24,604 nt of DNA from a virus. The DNA lies in the IMG/VR virus record IMGVR_UViG_3300004457_000150, positions 1 to 24,604 of that record; one strand, 5' to 3'. A program made the position numbers and the translations under genes. Within the stretch, counting starts at the first letter, position 1; each line of letters opens with the position of its first letter. A model generated the notes under the pieces. The model was not told the DNA's origin and ran no database searches. It saw only the letters and a list, made by a program, of their open reading frames with translations. Below, piece after piece: positions 15,870 to 21,308 of the stretch.

Positions 15870-16846
15870 TTCTCTAAAATCTCTAATCGTGTTTCGTTTG
15901 GCTTGTCAATTAAGTATCGTTTTTTTACTTCCTCATTTAACTTTCCAGCTAATTCTATTTGCAAGTTACTATTATTTAATAACATTTCAGAATACTTTTT
16001 AAAGTCTTCGGGCGTTTTGGCAAGCAAACAGTTTTCGTTGTGTCGTGCTATAATCGTATAAGGGTGTACGTCGGAAACAACAACCGCATTGCCAGCATAA
16101 CCCGCTTCAATCATTTTTAATTCACTCTTGCAACGGTTAAACTTGTTATTAACCAAAGGTATTAAAGAAACAGAAGTATTGTTATAATGGTTCATGTATT
16201 CGGCTGCGGGTAGTACATCTTTTATTCGAGGTTGTTTAATTTTAGCGCACATCTCGAACCATTCGTCCGAATAAATATAACCGCACATTTGTATTGGGTC
16301 TTCGATTAAAGAAAGTAAGCCCAAGTCGACAGCGTGAGTAGTTGAACCTTGCCACATCATTTTATTTTCGTGTCTGAATGGTTTGGCAAACTGTGGTTCG
16401 TTCGGGTCAATCGCATTTCTACAAATAAAAACCTTGTCTTTTTTTACTCCTAATTTTACAATCTCTTGTTTTAAAAGTCCGTGAGTACAGGTTATAAAGT
16501 CGGCTTGTTTTAGTTGGTCGATTGAACATTGCCCAAAATTGGTTTGTTTGTAATACCGATATAAAACGTGGCTTGGGGTTAGTTCCCAAAAATCGTCTAC
16601 ATCCATTATTATCTTACATCCGGCGTGTTTAAACATCGCAAATAATGGTGCCGGATTAAACTTATGCGATATGTTACGGCTAAAGATAACTGCGCTAAAC
16701 TGCCTACATTCTGCAAGTGTGATACCGTCGATTGTGGGCGTTGATAAAAACTCAATATCCGTTTGTTTAGATATTGCATTATAAGGGATGTAAAGCCTGT
16801 GGTAATACACTCCCGAACCGCCTCCACTAACTATTAATACTCTCAA
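15860..16846 (-). CDS. GT4-like (GT-B fold) glycosyltransferase
   Basis: A 328-residue protein starting MRVLIVSGGGSGVYYHRLYIP. It has CKIIMDVDDFWEL (about 77-89) and a C-terminal domain with FICRNAIDPNEPQF (140-153) and KFNRCKSELKMIEAGYAGNAVVVSDVHPYTII (235-265). The last block is the family 'n..KS.lK..Ea...g.pvv.sd..py' donor-binding signature with the conserved glutamate at 247. It is somewhat short for GT4 enzymes and lacks a membrane segment. The gene starts inside the end of the sigma-like gene (20-base overlap), so translation of the glycan cluster is coupled to that regulator. The substrate is unknown. As a GT-B enzyme it differs in fold from the two downstream GT-A type enzymes, so the three probably act sequentially on one glycan. 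Confidence 0.8.
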   Translation of the reverse strand: MRVLIVSGGGSGVYYHRLYIPYNAISKQTDIEFLSTPTIDGITLAECRQFSAVIFSRNISHKFNPAPLFAMFKHAGCKIIMDVDDFWELTPSHVLYRYYKQTNFGQCSIDQLKQADFITCTHGLLKQEIVKLGVKKDKVFICRNAIDPNEPQFAKPFRHENKMMWQGSTTHAVDLGLLSLIEDPIQMCGYIYSDEWFEMCAKIKQPRIKDVLPAAEYMNHYNNTSVSLIPLVNNKFNRCKSELKMIEAGYAGNAVVVSDVHPYTIIARHNENCLLAKTPEDFKKYSEMLLNNSNLQIELAGKLNEEVKKRYLIDKPNETRLEILEKCK

Positions 16847-17330
16847 TTAGTTTCTTTTTTACTTTTGTTACTGTCTTATGGATAGAACCATATTTAATTC
16901 CAATCTTTGCGCCTAACTTTCGGTAGCTTGGTGTGTCTAAATACATCTCAAATAGTTTTCTTTCGTAGAATGTAAGGCTTTCAATGTTTTTAATCGCCGC
17001 TTTGTAAAGTACCTCGAATAGTTTGTCGGACTCGATGTCATAATCCTCATTTAAACAAATAATACATTCAAAATCATTTGTCACGGCTCTGCTCGTTAGT
17101 TGTTTAAGGAACGGATTTTTCGGGTTTCTCGCATCGCTTATTATCATTCTTTGGATATAGAACTGCAAATAACCGTTATTGTTCGCTTTTAAAAGTGTTT
17201 CCTCTTTGAGTTCAAGAATCTTAACCCATGTATGCTGGAATAAGTCGTCGGATAAATCGCCCGCTATTTTGCAAGTGTTTTTTATGTAATCCACTTTTGT
17301 CAAGTGCTGGATAATTTCCGACCGATTCAA
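16827..17330 (-). CDS. Sigma-factor-like (sigma-70 region 2/4) protein
   Basis: A 167-residue protein. The N-terminal half has NTCKIAGDLSDDLFQHTWVKILELKEE (about 18-44), matching the start of region 2 (D-L-x-Q-x-x-x-x-x-L), then NNGYLQFYIQRMIISDARNPKNPF (51-74). The C-terminal half has LTFYERKLFEMYLDTPSYRKLGAKIGIKYGSIHKTVTKVKKKLIE (119-164), a region-4-like helix-turn-helix. Proteins of this shape are common in Bacteroidetes phages near the late genes, and I infer that it directs RNA polymerase to phage promoters. It is truncated compared with host sigma factors: no region 1, and region 2 is partly degenerate. It ends with TAG. A role as an anti-sigma or DNA-binding regulator without promoter specificity is also possible. 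Confidence 0.7.
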   Translation of the reverse strand: MNRSEIIQHLTKVDYIKNTCKIAGDLSDDLFQHTWVKILELKEETLLKANNNGYLQFYIQRMIISDARNPKNPFLKQLTSRAVTNDFECIICLNEDYDIESDKLFEVLYKAAIKNIESLTFYERKLFEMYLDTPSYRKLGAKIGIKYGSIHKTVTKVKKKLIESINS

Positions 17331-17346
17331 CGGCTCAAAGTAAACA

Positions 17347-17472
17347 CTATTTGTTTGATTTTACAATTCCGGTCTTTTTGTGCTTAAATTTTATTCCCTC
17401 TCGCTTTGTAGTCACATATATAAACGATACAAAAATTAGGATGTATAAAATTATTTTTGGCTGGTTGTTCAT
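17347..17472 (-). CDS. Short single-span membrane protein
   Basis: A 41-residue ORF from ATG at 17470-17472 (MNNQPKIILYILIFVSFIYVTTKREG) has one hydrophobic stretch (about residues 7-21) followed by a very basic tail (GIKFKHKKTG...KSNK). This is the shape of a small inner-membrane peptide with its positive tail inside. A longer start 24 codons upstream (17544) would read through the neighbouring 28-codon ORF in another frame, and an eight-codon ORF (17493-17469) hands over to this ATG by ATGA. It ends 17 bases before the sigma-like gene. Coding status is probable but not certain. Holin-like peptides have this form, but so do many unrelated ones. Confidence 0.45.
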   Translation of the reverse strand: MNNQPKIILYILIFVSFIYVTTKREGIKFKHKKTGIVKSNK

Positions 17473-17491
17473 AGTGTATGTTGGGTTAAAG

Positions 17492-17578
17492 TCATGGCTG
17501 CAAAATCTTAATATCTTCGGGTCTAACGTTCCAAATCTTAGCAAGACTTTCGCTGCCTAATTGTTCGATACAGTTCAT
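17492..17578 (-). CDS. 28-codon peptide at the head of the late operon
   Basis: An ATG at 17576-17578 opens a 28-codon frame (MNCIEQLGSESLAKIWNVRPEDIKILQP) ending in TGA at 17492-17494. It is the first possible reading frame after the promoter at 17601-17632 and is followed by overlapping ATGs (CCATGA). The sequence 'LGSESLAKIWNVRPEDI' reads like a small folded or helix-turn-helix-like peptide rather than random translation, but it is short. A leader-peptide role would suit its place at the 5' end of the transcript. Confidence 0.4.
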   Translation of the reverse strand: MNCIEQLGSESLAKIWNVRPEDIKILQP

Positions 17579-17600
17579 ATTATTTCGTTTAAAAGTGTAT

Positions 17601-17632
17601 GCAAATATAAACCCGATTTTGATATAAACAAA
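17601..17632 (-). promoter_or_regulatory. Bacteroidetes-type promoter for the late operon
   Basis: On the minus strand TTTG (17632-17629) is followed after exactly 19 bases by TATATTTGC (17609-17601). The known Bacteroidetes primary-sigma consensus is TTTG, 19-21 bases, TAnnTTTG, so both boxes match fully. Transcription would start near 17594 and run left into the sigma-like gene, the glycan cluster, the terminase genes and the virion genes. It overlaps the end of the HNH gene by none of its key bases. This is the only such perfect promoter I found in an intergenic position. Confidence 0.8.
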
Positions 17633-17635
17633 CGA

Positions 17636-17905
17636 TTAATTTAATTTTCCGTTATTTAGAATCATTCTTTGTAACTCGTATAAATATTCCTTAAACTGGT
17701 TTTTATCGCCGTAAAAATTATGGCAAGGTCTGCAAACTGCTATCAATCCCTCAATCGGCTGCTCTTTTTTTGTGCCGCCCATTCCATCGCAGTCAATCGC
17801 GTGAATATCAACGGCAGTATTACCGCAAACAGAGCAAGCAATCCAATCGCCGGAACTATAACCGAAATAGTCAAAATAGATTCGTTTATGTGACCGTGTA
17901 GCCAT
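17636..17905 (-). CDS. Small HNH endonuclease-like protein, catalytic His possibly lost
   Basis: An 89-residue protein with an HNH-type zinc ribbon layout: CSVC (Cys24, Cys27), DIHAIDCDGMGG (33-44) and CRPCH (Cys58, Cys61, His62), followed by GDKNQFKEYL. The two cysteine pairs and the 'DIH.I...GMGG' block identify the family. In relatives I recall, this reads DIHHI, and the second His is the general base. Here it is Ala36 (codon GCG). HNH proteins near terminase genes can assist in packaging, so a structural or reduced activity is possible. It starts inside the preceding 45-codon gene and ends at the promoter of the next transcription unit. Family assignment is firm. Loss of catalysis is an inference from one residue. 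Confidence 0.8.
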   Translation of the reverse strand: MATRSHKRIYFDYFGYSSGDWIACSVCGNTAVDIHAIDCDGMGGTKKEQPIEGLIAVCRPCHNFYGDKNQFKEYLYELQRMILNNGKLN

Positions 17906-18023
17906 CTTTAATTAACGCTTTTCGTAGTCGCTCGGCTTGTTCTGGCATACAATAATGATAATCTATACCTTTGCCTAATTTAGCGGTTATTAAGACCGTT
18001 TCTGTAAGTTGTCCATAAATCAT
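17886..18023 (-). CDS. 45-codon conserved-looking small protein
   Basis: An ATG at 18021-18023 opens a frame of 45 codons (MIYGQLTETVLITAKLGKG, then IDYHYCMPEQAERLRKALIKDGYTVT) ending in TAA at 17886-17888. It overlaps the HNH start by 20 bases, the usual spacing of real neighbours in this genome. The sequence has a balanced amino acid composition with one amphipathic helix (PEQAERLRKALIKDG). I do not recognise a family. It lies immediately left of the 20-base repeat copy and so forms the left border of the cargo island. Confidence 0.6.
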   Translation of the reverse strand: MIYGQLTETVLITAKLGKGIDYHYCMPEQAERLRKALIKDGYTVT

Positions 18024-18063
18024 TCGATTATCTTTATTAATTGTTAGATTAGCCTGATTATGT

Positions 18064-18083
18064 CAGGGGAATAAGGTAGTTAT
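18064..18083. repeat. 20-bp direct repeat, copy 1
   Basis: The sequence CAGGGGAATAAGGTAGTTAT occurs here and again exactly at 19718-19737, in the same orientation. Both copies lie just after the stop of a minus-strand gene (4 and 9 bases downstream). On the minus strand this copy is followed by CCTGA-CATAA-TCAGG, a small hairpin absent from the other copy. The two copies bracket about 1.63 kb containing the 156-residue gene, the HD gene, two attC-like repeats and two small genes. Confidence 0.85.
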
Positions 18084-18086
18084 CGG

Positions 18087-18557
18087 TCAGCTTAAAGACA
18101 GCATCTCACCCGACAACATATAGTGTAAATTTTGAAGTTCATGAACGTATTTAATCACGTGTTTCCCATTTCGATAAAAGAAAGTTCCATCATCTACCAT
18201 TTCAGTAATATCAACCAGCCAATCGTGAGTTACATTATTCAAACCATTCCACCATTGGTTACATACAGAACTTTCTCTCATTGTATATCCAAATTTTACA
18301 AGCCATTCAGTAGTTAATGGTATTCTATCCAAATCGAAGTATTTACCTTCAATCTGCGAATGGATATATCCGTTCACTTTGAAATCTATTCTGTCTCTAA
18401 AAACTTCAATTCCTAAAACTTTATGGCTTCCAAACCAAGACTTAGAAGTAATGTAATTGCCTATTCTAAATTCGTGTGGAGAGAAAGCCGAACCGATAAC
18501 AGCACCTACCAAAAAGGCGGGGTTCTGTGGTTCATTGGTGTTTTGTTCTTCGTTCAT
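18087..18557 (-). CDS. Conserved phage hypothetical protein (156 aa)
   Basis: A 156-residue protein. After an Asn/Glu-rich start (MNEEQNTNEPQNPAF) comes HEFRIGNYITSKSW, then IPLTTEWLVKFGYTMRES and KHVIKYVHELQNLHYMLSGEML at the end. The 'lRiGNyv', 'IpLTeewL.kfGf' and 'vHeLQNly..LtGeeL' blocks are familiar from hypothetical proteins of Bacteroidetes phages and mobile elements, with no assigned function. The start at 18557 follows an A-rich leader (CAATAACAACAAAATT). Upstream is an attC-like half-site (18593-18625), and downstream is the 20-base repeat. It has no membrane segment. Its neighbours suggest it is part of the accessory island rather than of the virion. Confidence 0.8.
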   Translation of the reverse strand: MNEEQNTNEPQNPAFLVGAVIGSAFSPHEFRIGNYITSKSWFGSHKVLGIEVFRDRIDFKVNGYIHSQIEGKYFDLDRIPLTTEWLVKFGYTMRESSVCNQWWNGLNNVTHDWLVDITEMVDDGTFFYRNGKHVIKYVHELQNLHYMLSGEMLSLS

Positions 18558-18592
18558 AATTTTGTTGTTATTGAAAGTTTATAGTTCTAAAT

Positions 18593-18625
18593 CCCGCCCT
18601 TCTGGTAGCTGCAACTCGTTATGCG
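18593..18625 (-). repeat. attC-like half-site A after the HD gene
   Basis: Directly after the TGA of the HD gene the minus strand reads CGCATAACGAGTTGC and, 30 bases from ATAACG, GAAGGGCGGG. The same 30-base frame (xTAACG...GAAGGnGGnG) occurs at 19295-19324 and 21309-21338. GCATAAC here is the exact reverse complement of GTTATGC at the other end of the HD segment (19193-19199). No 3' partner arm is visible before the next gene, so it is a half-site. Confidence 0.6.
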
Positions 18626-19156
18626 TCAGGCTACGGCTGTGTAACCCAATAACATTTTCAAATCATTGACAATATCTCGGTAGTGGTGCATTTCACTTTC
18701 ATTCGGAAACAATGCTTGCAAAAAAGCATCATTCTCTTTTTGATAAACACCATACATTCTTGAAGTATTATCGTAGCTGTATTGAACATTTGCAAGTCTA
18801 TCACATAGCTTTACATATTTTGCCCACATTGTTTTTCTGATACCATCGTAATAGGCATCATTTGCTCTTTCTTTTCGGTTTTTACCCTTTTCGTTGGTTA
18901 CGGCATAAACAATATTTGCAACCGCTTCACCAGCCACTTGCTTAATATCGTTATAAGTCATTCTGCAATCTTCAATAGTATCGTGCAACCAACAAGCAGA
19001 TAATACATCGCTTTGTGCTTGGTCAGGTATGCAATCAATATACTTTTGTGCAGTCATTGCTACCATTGACAAATGCACCGAATAAGGTTTACCATCGTAT
19101 AAATGGTTTGTGTTGTTGTGTGCTTCAATTGCGAAGCTGATTATTTTACTGTTCAT
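18626..19156 (-). CDS. HD-domain hydrolase, MESH1/RelA-SpoT hydrolase-like
   Basis: A 176-residue protein starts at MNSKIISFAIEAHNNTNHLYDG. Its motifs are DGKPYSVH (21-28, with the first metal-binding His), WLHDTIED (56-63, the His58-Asp59 HD pair) and KLCDRLANV (116-124, Asp119). This order and spacing fit the MESH1-type HD domain that removes pyrophosphate from (p)ppGpp in stringent-response enzymes. There is no synthetase, TGS or ACT part, so it would be a stand-alone hydrolase. An upstream ATG at 19279 adds 41 residues, but these are translated from the attC-like repeat and are rejected. The gene is bracketed by 8-base inverted GTTATGCG/CGCATAAC sequences at 18618-18625 and 19192-19199, so it may be a mobile cassette. 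Confidence 0.8.
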   Translation of the reverse strand: MNSKIISFAIEAHNNTNHLYDGKPYSVHLSMVAMTAQKYIDCIPDQAQSDVLSACWLHDTIEDCRMTYNDIKQVAGEAVANIVYAVTNEKGKNRKERANDAYYDGIRKTMWAKYVKLCDRLANVQYSYDNTSRMYGVYQKENDAFLQALFPNESEMHHYRDIVNDLKMLLGYTAVA

Positions 19157-19192
19157 ATTCCAAATTTTAATTCGTTTCCAAAAAGCCCGAAC

Positions 19193-19324
19193 GCATAACA
19201 CACGTTTGGCAAAAGTGGCGGTGCAGTATTCCGCTTGACATTTACTGCTATGTTCAACATTCGTTCTCCGCATCGGCATTTGTGGTTAAAATCGCCACCT
19301 TCGCCAAGCCCGATACCGTTAGCG
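19193..19324 (-). repeat. Full attC-like site B, 132 bp, imperfect inverted repeat
   Basis: The outer ends read GCATAAC (19193-19199) and CGTTAGCG (19317-19324) on the plus strand. Inside, TTGGCAAAAGTGGCG (19206-19220) pairs with CGCCACCTTCGCCAA (19293-19307) with two mismatches, around a 72-base centre. Integron attC sites have this build: short outer core boxes ending in AAC/GTT, inner arms, a variable middle, total length about 60-140 bases. The core boxes differ from the RYYYAAC/GTTRRRY consensus by one or more bases. It lies between a 30-codon ORF and the HD gene. No integrase is in the window. Confidence 0.55.
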
Positions 19325-19330
19325 GCAATG

Positions 19331-19423
19331 CTAAAAACGTACTTCACGTTCAGCTACCCCAACAAAAGGATTTCCGAATTTATCTAATTCCTTTTCAACT
19401 TTTGCAATTTCTATGATATTCAT
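19331..19423 (-). CDS. 30-codon ORF between the 90-residue gene and the attC-like site
   Basis: An ATG at 19421-19423 after an A-rich leader opens a 30-codon frame (MNIIEIAKVEKELDKF, then GNPFVGVAEREVRF) ending in TAG. The composition is protein-like with an amphipathic first half. It ends six bases before the outer box of attC-like site B, which is where a cassette gene should end. It may be a genuine small protein or the remnant of a longer gene cut by the repeat. Confidence 0.4.
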   Translation of the reverse strand: MNIIEIAKVEKELDKFGNPFVGVAEREVRF

Positions 19424-19436
19424 GTTTTTTTTTGGA

Positions 19437-19709
19437 TTATCCTACATCGTGTATATCGTCAACCAACTTTTGCTGTTGTGTTCTTTTCGATAAATTAACT
19501 ATCTCAACCCATTCAGAGCCATTAAACAAGGTATCGTGTCTAAAATCACAAAATCCCTCTCTTTCGTTTTTAGGCTTTGCATACGCTTTTAATTGTCCGT
19601 TTTCTACTTCAAAATGATCTCCTTCTACATAGTCTACTGCGTGAGGAACGTATCTTATCGCAATTCCTTTTCTGTAACCTCTTTTTTTTGCTTCTTTAAT
19701 TAAATCCAT
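19437..19709 (-). CDS. Small phage hypothetical protein (90 aa)
   Basis: A 90-residue soluble protein, MDLIKEAKKRGYRKGIAIRY, then DHFEVENGQLKAYAKPKN and DTLFNGSEWVEIVNLSKR. The pattern 'dLikEAkkRGy.kG..i.Y', 'f...nG.l.a', and 'l...gkWaeIv' is familiar from small proteins near methyltransferases and nucleases in Bacteroidetes phages, where the role is unknown. It follows the broken methyltransferase with 36 bases between them, which include the second copy of the 20-base repeat. It has no cysteine pair or membrane segment. Confidence 0.75.
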   Translation of the reverse strand: MDLIKEAKKRGYRKGIAIRYVPHAVDYVEGDHFEVENGQLKAYAKPKNEREGFCDFRHDTLFNGSEWVEIVNLSKRTQQQKLVDDIHDVG

Positions 19710-19717
19710 AAAATTTA

Positions 19718-19737
19718 CAGGGGAATAAGGTAGTTAT
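19718..19737. repeat. 20-bp direct repeat, copy 2
   Basis: Identical to 18064-18083 (CAGGGGAATAAGGTAGTTAT), same orientation. Beyond the 20 bases the copies share scattered identities on the gene side (CTTTAAGCTG... against CTTAAAATGG... on the minus strand), so the relationship extends into the ends of the two preceding genes but is diverged there. Confidence 0.85.
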
Positions 19738-19745
19738 AAGCCATT

Positions 19746-20099
19746 TTAAGACCAAAGCGTTAAATTAGACTTTTCCATTTTAGACTTATCAAATCCAAAC
19801 TCTGCAATATCTTTTTTGGCTTGTTTTTCTTCTTCAATCCATTGGTTTGCCTTAGTCCAAAATTCTTTCTTAATCTCAAACCCAAAACCTTTTCTATTCA
19901 TTCTTTCGGCAGCTACAATTGTGCTTCCGCTTCCTGCACAAGGGTCAATTACTACATCACCTTCATCTGTAAATATTCCAATTAATCTTTTAAGTAATTC
20001 AACAGGCTTTTGAGTAGGGTGTATTTTTTCGCTTTCCCCGTCTCTTGGCCAGTCCAGACAATTAAAAATCATTTTACCGTTGTTTCTAAATTTTGGCAA
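19746..20099 (-). CDS. Methyltransferase fragment, C-terminal (SAM-binding) half
   Basis: The 117 codons after the TGA begin with TTG (LPKFRNNGKMIFN), which could act as a weak restart codon directly behind the stop. It holds KIHPTQKPVELLKRL and DPCAGSGST (52-60), followed by a charged C-terminal helix. Independent expression as a useful protein is unlikely. It is the same frame as the upstream half, so a single base change would rejoin them. Confidence 0.65.
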   Translation of the reverse strand: MPKFRNNGKMIFNCLDWPRDGESEKIHPTQKPVELLKRLIGIFTDEGDVVIDPCAGSGSTIVAAERMNRKGFGFEIKKEFWTKANQWIEEEKQAKKDIAEFGFDKSKMEKSNLTLWS

Positions 20100-20573
20100 T
20101 CAATCTCTGTATAAAATCAAACCATATTCACAATTTCCAACTACTTTCATATTTGCTTTTAGCACTTGAGCAGAAAAGTTTTTGCGAAAAACCAAGTTTA
20201 TATAATTATTCAATCCGTATCTTTTAGCCAATTCAATCAAATACATTTGTTGGTCAAAAGCACAAAAGATAATCATACAAGGGGCATCTCCTTTTTGCCT
20301 TGCTTCTCCTTCAACTTTTTTAGGTTTGCTTTCAGATTTTAGCATAGTTGAACAAAAGTGCATAACCTCGGCAGGTCTAAAATCTTCATCAGTATCAAAG
20401 AAACTTTTACCAGCTAAAGCACTTTCGCCATTGCTATTGTCTCCGTCTTTATACCAAGCAGGGTTTGAAGCATAAGCATTATTCCCCAAGTTGTCAGGAA
20501 TATCAGCTATAATCAATTGTGCTTTTGGAATCGTATAGCGTTTGTAATTTTGAAAATGGTCTCTGTAAATCAT
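20100..20573 (-). CDS. Methyltransferase fragment, N-terminal (catalytic) half
   Basis: The 157 codons before the TGA start MIYRDHFQNYKRYTIPKAQLIIADIPDNLG and end EYGLILYRD. This half contains the altered catalytic motif and part of the target-recognition region, but no SAM-binding motif, so it cannot be an active enzyme alone. A small RBS-poor, AT-rich leader precedes the start. It is listed separately because automatic annotation would report it as its own gene. Confidence 0.7.
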   Translation of the reverse strand: MIYRDHFQNYKRYTIPKAQLIIADIPDNLGNNAYASNPAWYKDGDNSNGESALAGKSFFDTDEDFRPAEVMHFCSTMLKSESKPKKVEGEARQKGDAPCMIIFCAFDQQMYLIELAKRYGLNNYINLVFRKNFSAQVLKANMKVVGNCEYGLILYRD

Positions 20574-20605
20574 ATTTTTTCTTTTATTTTTTTGCCAACG
20601 CTCAA

Positions 20606-21229
20606 TTAAATTACTGAAAGAACATCGTTTACAATGATACGAATTTCATTTGCTGTAAATCGGTTGTAGCAATTTTCGGTAGGTATAGTTATGCCAAAGT
20701 CCTTTTTGCTAAATATAATTGAATTGTGCTTTACAGTCGGAAACTCAAATACCATAAATGCAGTCAATTTAGTTGTGTCATTTTCTACATTGTGAATTTC
20801 TGTATGGTCTTGAAAATGGGTGTCGCCAGAAAATAATTCAATGCTTTTTACTTTTTCTAAACCACATTTTCCAAGTGGATTAAGTTTTATTTTCTTGCTT
20901 TCGTTTGTTGGGCATAAAGCACTTGTCAAATAATAGTGGTTGTATTCATCACCATCAATTTTTTTGTAAACATTATTCTTAATGCTACTTGTCAATACCA
21001 AAATTTGGCTATCATATAAGTGATTATGAATGTTTACATTTTTAGTGTCAACAGGATCAGATGGTTCAATTACATAAAGCCTAACGGTTAAATGTGGCAT
21101 AAACTGAAAGCATATATAATTCAACCCTTTGAAGTGAAAATCTTTAATCGAATTTTCAGCCATATAATCAATGTTGTAGTTTAGGTTCAATTCAATGAAC
21201 TTTTTCCAGAATGAAATGTCTTTTGTCAT
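20606..21229 (-). CDS. Histidine-rich, cupin-like protein of unknown function
   Basis: A 207-residue soluble protein. It begins MTKDISFWKKFIELNLNYNIDYMAENSI. The centre has IHNHLYDSQILVLTSSIKNN (68-87) and GDTHFQDHTEIHNVEN (135-150), followed by TKLTAFMVFEFPTVKHN. Two clusters of histidines separated by a beta-rich stretch are what a metal-binding cupin or cysteine-dioxygenase-like barrel would show, but the spacing is not a clean match. I do not recognise the family with confidence. It stands alone, with an attC-like half-site and A-rich leader upstream and 32 bases to the methyltransferase downstream, so it looks like cargo rather than a phage core gene. Confidence 0.7.
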   Translation of the reverse strand: MTKDISFWKKFIELNLNYNIDYMAENSIKDFHFKGLNYICFQFMPHLTVRLYVIEPSDPVDTKNVNIHNHLYDSQILVLTSSIKNNVYKKIDGDEYNHYYLTSALCPTNESKKIKLNPLGKCGLEKVKSIELFSGDTHFQDHTEIHNVENDTTKLTAFMVFEFPTVKHNSIIFSKKDFGITIPTENCYNRFTANEIRIIVNDVLSVI

Positions 21230-21308
21230 ATTGTTACTTTTTAATGTTTTAATTTTTAAATGCCTTCCCTCAAAAAAAGAAAAGAAAAAAGGCTTTGTGC
21301 TTCGATTG

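Larger units (their letters stand above)
19746..20573 (-). pseudogene. Beta-type adenine DNA methyltransferase, interrupted by in-frame TGA
   Basis: One frame of 275 sense-length codons is split by a TGA at 20100-20102 (YRD, stop, LPKF). The N-terminal half carries the catalytic region, DIPDNLGNNAYASNPAWYKDG (24-44), and NLVFRKNFSAQVLKANMKVVGNCEYG near the end. The C-terminal half has IHPTQKPVELLKRLI (motif X-like) and VIDPCAGSGSTIVAAERM (SAM-binding motif I). Catalytic motif first and SAM motif last is the beta class. In relatives I recall, the catalytic motif ends in Tyr (DIPY). Here it is Asp27, one base from a Tyr codon (GAC against TAC). The stop plus the damaged active site points to decay after acquisition, perhaps once protection of phage DNA was no longer needed. 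Readthrough would not restore the lost Tyr. Confidence 0.8.

Noticed and set aside
17351-17560. Plus-strand ORF of 69 codons over the small membrane protein
   Set aside because: It would be the only plus-strand gene in the window, and it lies opposite the promoter-proximal part of the late operon.
19157-19279. N-terminal 41-residue extension of the HD protein from an upstream ATG
   Set aside because: These codons lie inside the attC-like repeat, and the HD family N-terminus begins at MNSKIISFAIEAH.
20100-20102. TGA read as a sense codon (recoding) throughout this genome
   Set aside because: TGA ends many genes here with proper start overlaps (for example 8686, 11307, 13946, 22010), so genome-wide recoding is not possible. 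The methyltransferase stop is treated as a lesion.
20574-20605. GCGTTGGCA in the 32-base gap before the methyltransferase as another attC core box
   Set aside because: Only a few bases match, and no inner arm or partner box lies at the right distance.
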